Assembly (NCBI RefSeq): GCF_013201545.1
Contig: NZ_CP053746.1
Coordinates: forward strand, 4,912,501-4,976,500
DNA length: 64,000 bases
Source: Pseudomonas graminis
GTDB taxonomy: Bacteria > Pseudomonadota > Gammaproteobacteria > Pseudomonadales > Pseudomonadaceae
Reading direction: 5' to 3'
Positions 1 to 7,925 of the stretch are shown in pieces. A program made the translations under genes and the position numbers. Numbering within the stretch: position 1 is the stretch's first letter; each line of letters opens with the position of its first letter. Below the pieces are notes generated by a model. That model worked only from the letters and a program-made list of their open reading frames with translations. It searched no databases and was not told the DNA's origin.

Positions 1-149
1 TCGGTCGGGCAAACGAAGGTGAAGTCAGCCGGGTAGAAGAACACCACAGACCATTTGCCTTTCAGGTCGGCGTCCGACACTTCTACGAAGTTGCCGTTCT
101 TGTAAGCAGTTGCTTTGAACGGTTTGACTTGGCTGTTGATGATAGGCAT
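1..149 (-). CDS. ahpC: AhpC peroxiredoxin (N-terminal part only)
   Basis: This is the first 49 codons of a typical 2-Cys peroxiredoxin, which reduces hydrogen peroxide and organic hydroperoxides in the cytoplasm, usually with electrons from AhpF. The translation begins [16 protein letters not shown] and reaches DFTFVCPT, the motif with the peroxidatic cysteine near residue 47; the rest lies outside the window. The ATG is at 147-149, with a CAGGAG-type ribosome site just upstream. In the 156-base gap before the kinase gene, ATTG-N7-CTAT at 254-268 loosely resembles one OxyR half-site pair. The match is partial, so OxyR control is only suggested by family knowledge. Confidence 0.93.
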   Translation of the reverse strand, partial: MPIINSQVKPFKATAYKNGNFVEVSDADLKGKWSVVFFYPADFTFVCPT

Positions 150-305
150 CGGTGAATCTCCTGAGGGTTGTGAAAATAGGTGCTACAAATTCGATGGGGA
201 GGATACTACGCAAAATCGTCGGCCGAGACTCATTGGCAAAGCTCATGCTTACGATTGGTTTTGACTATAAACATGGATTATTAATAGAAAACGTTGTGAG
301 CGTAG

Positions 306-1991
306 TCAGAGGACCTCGATCAGCCGACTCACTCGCCGGGCAAGTTCGTCGATGCCGAACGGCTTGGTGAGTAATTCCATGCCATCGTCGAGAAAGTCGC
401 CGCGCACTTGCGCTTCGCGCGCATAACCGGTCATGAACAACACCTTCAGCCCGGGGCGATGCTGGCGGGCGACTTCTGCCAACTGGCGGCCATTCAAACC
501 CGGCAGCCCAACATCCGTCACCAGCAAATCGATCGGCTCGGCACCCTGCAGGACCAGCAGCGCTTCATGGCTGTCGCAGGCCACCTGGACGCGATAGCCC
601 AGGTCCTTCAACACATCCACCACCAGCATGCGCACATCGGGCTCGTCTTCGACCACAAGGACCCGCTCGCCCTGACTGGCGCGCAGCGGCTCGATGCTGC
701 GATCGACGGCAGGCGCCTGCTCCGCCGCATCGTGATGACAGGGCAGCAGCAAATCGATCCGCGTGCCGCGCCCTTCTTCGCTGGTAATGCTGACGCGGCC
801 CCCGGTCTGATTGATGAACCCATACACCATCGACAGACCCAGTCCGGTGCCCTGCCCGATCGGTTTGGTGGTGAAAAACGGATCAAACGCTCGCGCAATC
901 ACTTCGCTGGACATGCCCAGCCCGGTGTCCTGCACCCGAAGGCGAACGTAGTCACCCGGCGCCAGAGCGTCCTGCAACAACGGGATGTGGGTGAGTTCGG
1001 TCTGGATCAACAGCCGGCCACCATCGGGCATCGCGTCGCGGGCATTGATGACCAGGTTGAGCAAAGCGTTTTCGAGCTGATGCTCATCGGTGTTGGTCAG
1101 GCACGACGTCGCGTGCAGATCGACTTCCAGCTCGATGCTTTCACCGATGGTGCGGCGCACCAGTTCTTCCATGGACATCACCATGTGGTTGACGTCGACG
1201 GGGCACTGATTGAGCGACTGGCGACGGGCGAACGCGAGCAGGCGGTGGGTGAGCGACGCGGCGCGGTTGGCGGAACTCATCGCGGCCTCGATGTAGCGAT
1301 CGATTTCCGACACTCGCCCTGCCGCCACACGACGTTGAATCAGATCCAGCGCGCCGAGCACCCCGGTCAGCATGTTGTTGAAGTCGTGGGCTATGCCACC
1401 GGTCAACTGGCCGATGGCATCCATCTTCTGCGCATGGCGCAGCGCTTCTTCGGCCTGGGCACGCTCACTGATTTCGACCTGCAGGCGCTGGTTGCTTTCG
1501 GCCAGTTCGCGGGTACGCGCGGCGACGCGCTGCTCAAGGCTCTCGTTCAGCTCGCGCAGCGCGTCCTCGGCACTGACCTGCGCCGTGATGTCCGTGCTCG
1601 TGCTCAGCCAATGGATGATGCTGCCGCGCTCATCGCGGATCGGCAACGCACGGGAGAGGAACCAGCGGTACTGGCCGTCCTTGCCTCGCAGGGGAAAGGT
1701 GTCTTCCCACAACGAGCCGGTGGCGAAGCAGCGCTTCAGACGCGACTCGACGCGCTGGCCATGGTCAGGGTGATGCAGTGATCGCCAGCCCAGCGCCATC
1801 ATCGCCTCGTGAGAGGTGCCTGTGTAGCTGTACCAGCGTTCGTTGTACCAATGGATGCGCCCGGCGGGATCGGCGATCCAGGCCAACTGACTCATGTTGT
1901 CGGCGAGGCTGCGAAACTGCCGTTCACTTTCTTCGAGCGCTTCGGTTCTGGAAAGCGCCTGGTCGTCAGGTCCTGCTGGATTCAAAGGCAT
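306..1991 (-). CDS. Hybrid sensor histidine kinase (PAS, HisKA, HATPase, receiver)
   Basis: A soluble hybrid sensor kinase of about 561 residues with no membrane segments. In order it has a PAS/PAC sensor (about 25-140), a coiled-coil linker rich in Glu and Arg (about 145-185), a HisKA dimerisation domain with the phosphoacceptor His near residue 202 in GGIAHDFNN, an ATPase domain ([11 protein letters not shown]-box and the [12 protein letters not shown]-box), and a C-terminal receiver with the acceptor Asp in [10 protein letters not shown]. The His-to-Asp arrangement suggests internal phosphotransfer or signal damping. No response regulator is adjacent, so its output is unknown. The ATG at 1991 is chosen; a TTG at 2018 in the same frame, preceded by AGGGAC, is an alternative adding nine residues. 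Confidence 0.9.
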   Translation of the reverse strand: MPLNPAGPDDQALSRTEALEESERQFRSLADNMSQLAWIADPAGRIHWYNERWYSYTGTSHEAMMALGWRSLHHPDHGQRVESRLKRCFATGSLWEDTFPLRGKDGQYRWFLSRALPIRDERGSIIHWLSTSTDITAQVSAEDALRELNESLEQRVAARTRELAESNQRLQVEISERAQAEEALRHAQKMDAIGQLTGGIAHDFNNMLTGVLGALDLIQRRVAAGRVSEIDRYIEAAMSSANRAASLTHRLLAFARRQSLNQCPVDVNHMVMSMEELVRRTIGESIELEVDLHATSCLTNTDEHQLENALLNLVINARDAMPDGGRLLIQTELTHIPLLQDALAPGDYVRLRVQDTGLGMSSEVIARAFDPFFTTKPIGQGTGLGLSMVYGFINQTGGRVSITSEEGRGTRIDLLLPCHHDAAEQAPAVDRSIEPLRASQGERVLVVEDEPDVRMLVVDVLKDLGYRVQVACDSHEALLVLQGAEPIDLLVTDVGLPGLNGRQLAEVARQHRPGLKVLFMTGYAREAQVRGDFLDDGMELLTKPFGIDELARRVSRLIEVL

Positions 1992-2132
1992 GGCTGCCGA
2001 AAAACTCGTGCTGGTCAAAGAGTGGGTCCGTCCCTAAAAACAATGGCTCGTCCAGCTCCCTCCATGGAGGCCGGACCGTTCACGTGTGCGTTGTGCTGTG
2101 TGCGATGTTCAGTGACGCGTGCTGCGAAAGGC

Positions 2133-3488
2133 TTAGCGCGTCGGCGTGCGCATGGTGACGAATTCTTCCGCCGCCGTAGGATGCACGCCAATGGTGTCGT
2201 CGAAAATCTGTTTGGTGGCGCCGGCCTTGAGTGCGATCGCCAGGCTCTGGATGATCTCGCCGGCGTCCGGGCCAACCATGTGGCAACCCAGCACGCGATC
2301 GGTTTTGGCGTCGACCACCAGCTTCATCAGGGTGCGCTCCTGGTTGTCGGTCAACGACAGCTTCATTGGCCGGAACTTGCTTTCGAATACCTGCACCTCA
2401 TACCCGTCCTTCATGGCTTCGGCCTCGGTGAGGCCGACCGTGCCGATGTTCGGCAGGCTGAACACGGCAGTGGGAATGTGGCGGTAATCCACGGGGCGGT
2501 ACTGCTCGGGTTTGAACAGACGCCGCGCGACGGCCATGCCTTCGGCGAGGGCCACCGGCGTCAACTGCACGCGACCGATGATGTCGCCGACGGCGATGAT
2601 CGACGGCTCGGTGGTCTGGTAGTCACCGTTGACCTTGATGAAGCCCTTGTCATCCAGTTCGACGTTGACGGTGTCCATGCCCAGGTTGTCCAGCATCGGA
2701 CGGCGTCCGGTGGCGTAGAACACGCAATCGGTGTTGAAACTGCTGCCGTCATTCAGGCTCAGTTGCAACGTGCCGTCGGCCAGCTTCTCGATGCTGTTGA
2801 TTTCGGTCTTGAAGCGAATGTCCATCTCGCGCTTGGCGAGCTCTTCGTGGAGATGGGTGCGCACGCTTTCGTCGAAGCCGCGCAGGAACAATTCGCCGCG
2901 GTACATCAGCGAGACATCAGCCCCCAGGCCGTTGAAGATCGAGGCGAATTCCACCGCAATGTAGCCGCCGCCGACCACGACGACGCGCTTGGGCATCTGT
3001 TCGAGGAAGAACACTTCGTTGGAGGTGATGGCGTGCTCACGGCCCGGAATCTGCGGAACCTGAGGCCAGCCACCGGTGGCGATCATGATGTGTTCAGCAG
3101 TGTGAACCTGGCCGTTGATTTCAACTTCGTGGGGGCCGCGCAGGCGCGCGTGGCCTTCCATCAACGTGACGCCGCTGTTGTCCAGCAGCTTGCGGTAGAC
3201 GCCGTTGAGACGGCTGATTTCACGGTTCTTGTTAGCGATCAGGGTGGGCCAGTCGAAATGCGCCTCGCCACTGCTCCAGCCATACCCTTTCGCCTGTTCG
3301 AAGTCTTCCGAATAGTGCGCGCCGTAGACCATCAGCTTTTTCGGTACGCAACCGACGTTGACGCACGTGCCCCCCAGATAACGGCTCTCGGCCACCGCCA
3401 CGCGCGCGCCGAAACCGGCGGAAAACCGCGCCGCCCGAACGCCGGCCGAGCCTGCGCCAATTACAAAAAGGTCAAAGTCGTAGCTCAT
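2133..3488 (-). CDS. gor: Glutathione-disulfide reductase
   Basis: A cytoplasmic flavoprotein that reduces oxidised glutathione with NADPH. At 451 residues it is full length for the family. It has the N-terminal FAD dinucleotide fold (GAGSAG, residues 11-16), the redox-active disulfide Cys42/Cys47 in [13 protein letters not shown], the NAD(P)-binding [10 protein letters not shown] motif in the middle, and the C-terminal HPTAAEE segment whose His acts as the catalytic acid/base. A strong AGGAG site precedes the ATG. It lies downstream of galU but is separated from it by a hairpin terminator, so it is probably transcribed on its own. Thematically it fits with ahpC at the window edge and with zwf and gnd, which produce NADPH. 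Confidence 0.96.
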   Translation of the reverse strand: MSYDFDLFVIGAGSAGVRAARFSAGFGARVAVAESRYLGGTCVNVGCVPKKLMVYGAHYSEDFEQAKGYGWSSGEAHFDWPTLIANKNREISRLNGVYRKLLDNSGVTLMEGHARLRGPHEVEINGQVHTAEHIMIATGGWPQVPQIPGREHAITSNEVFFLEQMPKRVVVVGGGYIAVEFASIFNGLGADVSLMYRGELFLRGFDESVRTHLHEELAKREMDIRFKTEINSIEKLADGTLQLSLNDGSSFNTDCVFYATGRRPMLDNLGMDTVNVELDDKGFIKVNGDYQTTEPSIIAVGDIIGRVQLTPVALAEGMAVARRLFKPEQYRPVDYRHIPTAVFSLPNIGTVGLTEAEAMKDGYEVQVFESKFRPMKLSLTDNQERTLMKLVVDAKTDRVLGCHMVGPDAGEIIQSLAIALKAGATKQIFDDTIGVHPTAAEEFVTMRTPTR

Positions 3489-3558
3489 GTGTCTCTCCTA
3501 AGCGATGCGCTAGCATAACCGCTTGAGCGCGCTCGGCAAGTTCCGTAGGACAGAAACG

Positions 3559-3584
3559 ACAAAGCCACCCGAAGGTGGCTTTGT
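3559..3584 (-). terminator. Rho-independent terminator downstream of galU
   Basis: A near-perfect hairpin with 11-bp arms (ACAAAGCCACC / GGTGGCTTTGT) around a short CGA-containing loop. On the minus strand it is followed by CGTTTC. It lies between the galU stop and the gor start, so it should end galU transcripts. Confidence 0.75.
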
Positions 3585-3624
3585 CTGACAGCACAGCTAA
3601 ACGCTGACTACCGATACAGATGCA

Positions 3625-4467
3625 TCACTGAGTCGATTTGCCGGTCTTGTAGAAGTGCTCGAAGCAGAAGTTGGTGGCTTCAACGTAGCCTTCAGCGCCA
3701 CCGCAGTCGAAGCGCTTGCCCTGGAATTTGTAGGCCAGCACGTTGCCTTCAGCCGCTTGCTTCATCAGGGCGTCGGTGATTTGAATTTCGCCGCCTTTGC
3801 CTGGCTCAGTGTTTTCGATCTTCTCGAAGATGTCCGGGGTCAGGATATAACGACCGATGATGGCGAGGTTGGACGGGGCAACGTCCGGCGCCGGCTTCTC
3901 GACCATGTCAGTGACGCGGAACAGGCCTGGCTTGATTTCTTCGCCAGCAATAACGCCGTACTTGTTGGTCTCGTTCGGGTCGACTTCCTGAATCGCAACG
4001 ATCGAGCACTTGTACTGCTGGTGCAGTTTGACCATCTGTGCCAGAACGCCATCGCCTTCCAGGTTTACGCACAAGTCATCCGCCAACACCACGGCAAATG
4101 CCTCGTTACCGATCAGCGGACGACCGCTCAGAATCGCGTGCCCCAGCCCCTTCATTTCGGTCTGGCGAGTGTAGGAAAAGCTGCACTCGTCGATCAGCTT
4201 GCGGATACCGACCAGGTACTTTTCCTTGTCGGTGCCCTTGATCTGGTGCTCCAGCTCGTAGCTGATATCGAAATGGTCTTCCAGCGCGCGCTTGCCGCGG
4301 CCGGTGACGATGGAAATTTGGTTCAAACCCGCAGCCAGTGCTTCTTCCACGCCGTATTGGATCAGCGGCTTGTTGACAACTGCCAGCATCTCTTTGGGCA
4401 TGGCCTTGGTCGCTGGCAAAAAGCGAGTGCCGTAACCGGCTGCAGGGAACAAGCATTTCTTGATCAT
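3625..4467 (-). CDS. galU: UTP--glucose-1-phosphate uridylyltransferase
   Basis: Makes UDP-glucose from UTP and glucose-1-phosphate, a precursor for LPS core, exopolysaccharide and other glucosides. At 280 residues it is typical of the bacterial GalU family. The N-terminal nucleotide-binding signature is clear (FPAAGYGTRFLPATKAMPKE, from about residue 7), followed by the VLADDL metal/sugar-nucleotide motif and the C-terminal KFQGKRFDCGG segment. The start codon is preceded by AAGGATTTAT. It is a single transcription unit closed by the hairpin at 3559-3584. Confidence 0.96.
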   Translation of the reverse strand: MIKKCLFPAAGYGTRFLPATKAMPKEMLAVVNKPLIQYGVEEALAAGLNQISIVTGRGKRALEDHFDISYELEHQIKGTDKEKYLVGIRKLIDECSFSYTRQTEMKGLGHAILSGRPLIGNEAFAVVLADDLCVNLEGDGVLAQMVKLHQQYKCSIVAIQEVDPNETNKYGVIAGEEIKPGLFRVTDMVEKPAPDVAPSNLAIIGRYILTPDIFEKIENTEPGKGGEIQITDALMKQAAEGNVLAYKFQGKRFDCGGAEGYVEATNFCFEHFYKTGKSTQ

Positions 4468-4816
4468 ATAAATCCTTGATGAGCTGGGGGTGTTGCGGCG
4501 CAGTCTAATGAGGCGGCGATAACCTTACAATGCCGCTACTGGCCGTTCGCTGCCTAGGTAGAGGAACGCTGACGCGGATAGTTCCGCAAATGGCTGCGCA
4601 AATAGCTCAGCAACCCGATCTCTCGCCACGCTTCACCCACTGATTATTGGAATTCCATGCTGTCCTTCGTACGAGTGCATCCCGCGCCCCGTAACCGCCG
4701 TTCGTTGACCTTCGCAAGCGTAGCCCTGTTCGCCACCACGCGTGGGAAATTGTGCGATTGCCCTTTGGCATTTGCCGATTATCATGGACGCCTGAATTAT
4801 CAATCGAGACGAGTCG
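4468..4816. other. Intergenic region between galU and a small plus-strand gene
   Basis: About 350 bases holding the divergent upstream regions of galU and the 61-residue gene. Both strands are open for stretches but no frame has a convincing ribosome site or recognisable product. I see no clear repeat or terminator. Confidence 0.5.
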
Positions 4817-5002
4817 ATGTCTGAAGTCAAAAGCGTTAACGGGTACCAGATCAAAAAGCTCCAGGACGGCCAATGGTGGCTGGTAGGCCACGACGGTGAA
4901 GCCGTGGCAGGCCCGTTCGCCAGCGAGAGCAGCGCCATTGAAGTCGCCGCCGTGTTTGAGGACACGCCAGCCCCGCGTCGTCGGGCTGACAAGAAGGACT
5001 GA
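4817..5002 (+). CDS. Small conserved-type hypothetical protein (61 aa)
   Basis: A 61-residue soluble protein starting MSEVKSVNGYQIKKLQDG. The first half looks like a compact beta-rich fold (GYQIKKLQDGQWWLVGHDG, then AGPFASESSAIEVA), resembling small Pseudomonas proteins in which a sequence element is displayed against a helix. The tail is basic (PRRRADKKD). I cannot assign a function. No strong Shine-Dalgarno is visible, but the reading frame is compact, composed like its neighbours and followed by a hairpin, so it is probably real. Confidence 0.65.
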   Translation: MSEVKSVNGYQIKKLQDGQWWLVGHDGEAVAGPFASESSAIEVAAVFEDTPAPRRRADKKD

Positions 5003-5008
5003 TCAGGC

Positions 5009-5052
5009 GGCCCCGGCCCGCTCTGCAATGGAGTGCGGCCGAGGCCTTTCTT
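5009..5052 (+). terminator. Probable terminator after the 61-aa gene
   Basis: An imperfect GC-rich hairpin (outer GGCC.CGGCC arms pairing with GGCCG.GGCC) followed by TTTCTT, seven bases after the stop codon. Several mismatches interrupt the stem. Confidence 0.5.
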
Positions 5053-5183
5053 GCGCGGCTTCGGCCTCGAATGTGGCCGCAGGAGGCCTGCAAAAAATCT
5101 ACGGTGATGCCGGAACGATGGCACTGCCTTTCAGTCTCAGATTAGCAATTCCCACACCGGCCCTCATCGCGAAGCATTCCACC

Positions 5184-5465
5184 ATGATCAAGATCTTATC
5201 CGTCATTGCTGTACTGGCCCTGACCGGCTGCGCGACTGCGCAGAACACCTACCTCAAAGACGGCAAGCAGGCGTTGAGCATCGACTGCTCCGGCGAAGCC
5301 ATGTCCTGGGCCGCCTGCTACGAAAAGGCTGACGCCTCCTGCGCGGGCACCGGTTACAACATCGTCAGCACCAACGGCACACCGCAACCCAAGGAAGATG
5401 ACAAGACCCTGGGTGTAGATGTCGGCAATTATAAAAACCGCACGGTGCTGGTGGTCTGCAAATAA
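5184..5465 (+). CDS. Small lipoprotein (93 aa)
   Basis: A predicted lipoprotein. The start MIKILSVIAVLALTGCATAQ contains a short signal peptide with the lipobox LTGC, giving a lipidated Cys near residue 15. The mature part is about 79 residues with three further cysteines plus one at the end (IDCSGEAMSWAACYEKADASC and VVCK), so two disulfides in the periplasm are plausible. The frame is open further upstream, but the ATG at 5184 is chosen because it gives the signal peptide. The function is unknown; small Cys-rich lipoproteins of this kind are common in Pseudomonas. Confidence 0.78.
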   Translation: MIKILSVIAVLALTGCATAQNTYLKDGKQALSIDCSGEAMSWAACYEKADASCAGTGYNIVSTNGTPQPKEDDKTLGVDVGNYKNRTVLVVCK

Positions 5466-5520
5466 CGTATCACCCGTCTAACCGCTGACACGCGTCACGC
5501 TTGATCCGCCCGTAACCGCG

Positions 5521-5877
5521 TCACTCGCCCGAAATACAGGCTGTCACGGCGTGCTGCACGTCTTTGGGCCGCAGCGGGTTATTCGACAAGCGCTCGAACA
5601 GCTTGATCGAGCTGCCGCTGGAGCGGGTCTCGATGTCAACGATGGCAGCAGGGTCACTGGTCAGCAACTTCTGTGGAACGATGATGCGCAAGCCCTCTTT
5701 GTGGGGCTCGATCTGCGGCGGCTTGCGGCTGTCAGAGATGCGTCCGACAAAGCATGCGGCATAATCTTTCGGCGACTTGCCGGACATGACGCTCATGGTC
5801 GCCGGGGTGTGTTCGATGTCCGTGACTGTGGCGCAACCGGTCATCGCCAGTGCCAGAATAACAACCGCCAATTTCAT
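5521..5877 (-). CDS. Small lipoprotein (118 aa), related to the one at 37716
   Basis: A predicted lipoprotein with signal peptide MKLAVVILALAMTGC; the lipobox is AMTGC. The mature domain begins with a SPKDYAACFVGRI segment and ends with VQHAVTACI, so two cysteines bracket the domain. The same plan (PSDYAKC near the start, AVRECL at the end, similar spacing) is found in the lipoprotein at 37716-38063, so the two look like distant paralogues. The function is unknown. It is convergent with the lipoprotein at 5184. Confidence 0.8.
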   Translation of the reverse strand: MKLAVVILALAMTGCATVTDIEHTPATMSVMSGKSPKDYAACFVGRISDSRKPPQIEPHKEGLRIIVPQKLLTSDPAAIVDIETRSSGSSIKLFERLSNNPLRPKDVQHAVTACISGE

Positions 5878-6079
5878 ACAATCCCTCCAGTAAAGGTGCT
5901 TACGACAAGCCTGATCCGGATTAAATCCCGCGCGTCAGCTTTTTTAACTGCCAGGCTGGCTGTCAAGGCCGCGTCGATCAAGCGAGTCCTTGTTTAATTA
6001 AACCCGCCGTGATGATCAATGCTCAGGCTCGCCGTGCTATCGTTTCGGGTTTTCGAGAACGCTGTCTCCGGAGACACCC

Positions 6080-6385
6080 ATGAAATTCGTTCACCAGCGC
6101 GAGCATCTCAACGAAGACGACATGGTCGTCATCGAATGCTCCCAGCTTTGCAACATACGCCTGATGAGTGATGCCAACTTCCGCAGCTTCAAAAACGGCG
6201 GCCGTCACACCTACCACGGCGGCGCATTTGATCGTTTCCCTGCCAAGATCGCGGTGCCCAGCACCGGCTTCTGGAACATCACCATCGACACCGCCGGCCG
6301 CAAACTCGACAGCCATGGCGGGCGCAAGACTGCCTTCACCCATTCGATCAAAATCGTCCGCCGCTCGTCCTCGCGTCTGAGCTGA
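6080..6385 (+). CDS. DUF1883-family protein
   Basis: A 101-residue soluble protein matching my memory of the DUF1883 family: an N-terminal MKFVHQREHLNEDDMVVIE strand pattern, then NIRLMSDANFRSFKNGG, and the YHGGAFDRFPAKIAVPSTGFW core. DUF1883 domains are small beta proteins of unknown biochemical role, sometimes fused to TIR domains in other bacteria; here the domain stands alone. The ATG follows a GGAGACACCC sequence. It sits about 80 bases upstream of a 59-residue gene in the same direction. Confidence 0.82.
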   Translation: MKFVHQREHLNEDDMVVIECSQLCNIRLMSDANFRSFKNGGRHTYHGGAFDRFPAKIAVPSTGFWNITIDTAGRKLDSHGGRKTAFTHSIKIVRRSSSRLS

Positions 6386-6465
6386 TGCGCCATTGAACAC
6401 CGGCTAGCGTGAAAGCTTCGTGTTTTTTTCGCGGTCATCCGGTCAGCGTTTCCAAGGAGTCAAAT

Positions 6466-6645
6466 GTGAGCACCCCTGCCCCCGTCGCCAAATATGCCAT
6501 CAGCTACAAGCTCAACGGCGAGCGTCGTTTTGAATTCGCCCTGTTGCAGTCGCCTTCCGCCGATGAGGCGTTGGCGGCCCTGCAGAAGATGCACGGTGAC
6601 AGCGCCGATATCATCAGCGATGTGAAGGTCAGCAAGGCCCTGTAA
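6466..6645 (+). CDS. Small hypothetical protein (59 aa, GTG start)
   Basis: A 59-residue soluble protein beginning MSTPAPVAKYAISYKLNG. The start is taken as the GTG at 6466 because a perfect AAGGAG lies six bases upstream; the in-frame ATG at 6409 has no such site. The fold is probably a small ferredoxin-like alpha/beta unit (YKLNGERRFEFALL, a DEALAALQKMH helix, and a final IISDVKVSKAL strand). The function is unknown. It ends 24 bases before alkB, so the two are likely co-transcribed. Confidence 0.75.
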   Translation: MSTPAPVAKYAISYKLNGERRFEFALLQSPSADEALAALQKMHGDSADIISDVKVSKAL

Positions 6646-6669
6646 GCGAAATCTGAACCGGGGAAGCCC

Positions 6670-7353
6670 ATGGTGATGCAGCGCAAAGGCACGACGCCGG
6701 CGACGTTCGATCTGTTCGCGGAGGATACCCCGCAAGCGCCCTCACGGGAGCAGATCGGGCCGGAGTCGTTCGTGTTCCGTGGCTTCGCCCTGCCCTTCAT
6801 CAAGCGTTTACTGCCTGCGCTGGAGTCGGTTCTGACTCAGGCACCGTTCCGCAACATGGTCACGCCCGGCGGTTACACGATGTCGGTGGCCTTGAGCAGT
6901 TGCGGGGAGTTCGGGTGGACCACTGATCGCAGTGGCTATCAATATTCTCCGATCGATCCTCTTACAGGTCAGCCGTGGCCGGCGATGCCCGAGGTGTTTC
7001 TGGAGCTGGCGGTGGCGGCCGCTTCAGAGGCGGGGTTTGCGGCCTTTGCGCCGGATGCGTGCCTGATCAATCGATACATCCCCGGGGCAAAGATGTCGCT
7101 TCATCAGGATAAGGATGAGCGCGGTTATGAGTGGCCGGTGGTGTCGGTGTCGCTGGGGTTGCCGGCGATGTTTTTGTTTGGCGGGCATCAGCGCAGTGAT
7201 CCAACCGAGCGGGTGCCGTTGTTTCATGGGGATGTGGTGGTGTGGGGCGGGGTTGATCGGTTGCGCTTTCATGGGGTGATGCCGGTTCGGCAGGCGGAGC
7301 ATCCGCAGTTGGGGGAGCAGCGGATTAATTTTACGTTTCGCAAGGCGCGGTGA
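6670..7353 (+). CDS. alkB: DNA oxidative demethylase AlkB
   Basis: An Fe(II)/2-oxoglutarate dioxygenase that removes 1-methyladenine and 3-methylcytosine lesions from DNA and RNA. At 227 residues it is the length of the E. coli enzyme. The metal-binding His and Asp are in LHQDKDE, the distal His in RLRFHGV, and the 2-oxoglutarate-binding arginines are in the final RINFTFRKAR segment. The substrate-lid YQYSPIDP region is also present. It lies 24 bases after a small gene and has a GGGGAAG ribosome site. No ada gene is nearby. Confidence 0.93.
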   Translation: MVMQRKGTTPATFDLFAEDTPQAPSREQIGPESFVFRGFALPFIKRLLPALESVLTQAPFRNMVTPGGYTMSVALSSCGEFGWTTDRSGYQYSPIDPLTGQPWPAMPEVFLELAVAAASEAGFAAFAPDACLINRYIPGAKMSLHQDKDERGYEWPVVSVSLGLPAMFLFGGHQRSDPTERVPLFHGDVVVWGGVDRLRFHGVMPVRQAEHPQLGEQRINFTFRKAR

Positions 7354-7402
7354 TCATCGGGGCGTTGCTCGCGGACGGCGTCGAAGATCCTTAAGATCAC
7401 AA

Positions 7403-7716
7403 GCGTCTGCCTGGGGGCAGACTGTTTCGCCTTCGGCGAGTTACTTGGAAAAGCACCCCAAGTAACCAAGGGTGCTTGCTTCTGGCTAGGTTCCTCCTTC
7501 GTCGGAATACCCTCACTCCGACGACGCTCCGTGGGCCCGCGCCGAACGGACATCCATGTCCTGACGGCGCTCTCGCCGCATCCATGCGGCTCGGCCCACT
7601 GCGCGTCGTCTGCGTTCGGCCTGCACCCAAGTCGCGATGGGTGTCGTCTGGGCGTTATGTGTTTGAAGATCAACATCAAAAGCAGATCAACAGCTTCCCG
7701 GCTGAAGCCGGTCCCA
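7403..7716. repeat. Copy A of a roughly 315-bp multi-hairpin dispersed repeat
   Basis: This block recurs in inverted orientation at 61980-62299 with high identity over almost its full length. It contains a series of local palindromes: GTCTGCC/GGCAGAC, CGCC/GGCG, TTACTTGG/CCAAGTAA, GGACAT/ATGTCC and GCCGCAT/ATGCGGC. It ends with a REP unit (TTCCCGGCTGAAGCCGG). Several frames are open across it but they share no ribosome site and run on both strands, so I do not call genes here. It lies downstream of alkB and of the gnd-to-GH15 operon. Confidence 0.88.
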
Positions 7717-7832
7717 CAGGGTGCGTAGCCGATCCCATGCTGATCGTGCCCACGCTCCGCGTGGGTATGCATCCTCGGACGCTCCGCGTCCATCTCAGGC
7801 TGAGGCCGATCCGGCTGGCTGCACGAATTCTT

Positions 7833-7921
7833 GGTAGGACTGGCTTTAGCCGGGAAGAGGCCGGCGCGGGCACCCTCAATCCAGCGGTGTGATTCCTGAC
7901 GCCTTCCCGGCTGATGCCGTT
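7833..7921. repeat. Inverted REP pair (family A, CCGGCTTTAGCCGG type)
   Basis: Two REP units in opposite orientation: GGACTGGCTTTAGCCGGGAAG at 7836-7856 and CTTCCCGGCTGATGCCG near 7903-7919. The spacer (GGGCACCCTCAATCCAGCGGTGTGA) closely matches the spacers of the pairs at 31440 and 41342. It lies just outside the GH15 stop codon and probably stabilises or ends that transcript. Confidence 0.8.
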
Positions 7922-7925
7922 TCCG

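Noticed and set aside
408-1781. Long plus-strand frame (457 codons) opposite the sensor kinase
   Set aside because: It is the complementary frame of a clear kinase gene, rich in His/Gln/Arg as expected for an antisense shadow in high-GC DNA, with no ribosome site.
1809-3518. Long plus-strand frame (569 codons) across gor
   Set aside because: A shadow of the gor gene on the opposite strand; the Gor protein has all family motifs while this frame has none.
4633-5124. Minus-strand frame (163 codons) overlapping the 61-aa gene
   Set aside because: Arg/Pro/Ser-rich shadow composition and no start signal; the plus-strand gene fits better.
7476-7892. Open frames in the repeat region, with products like GPRRTDIHVLTALSPHP
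   Set aside because: Such peptides are often annotated in Pseudomonas, but the frames coincide with the hairpin repeat, exist on both strands, and have no ribosome site; the conservation is explained by the repeat.
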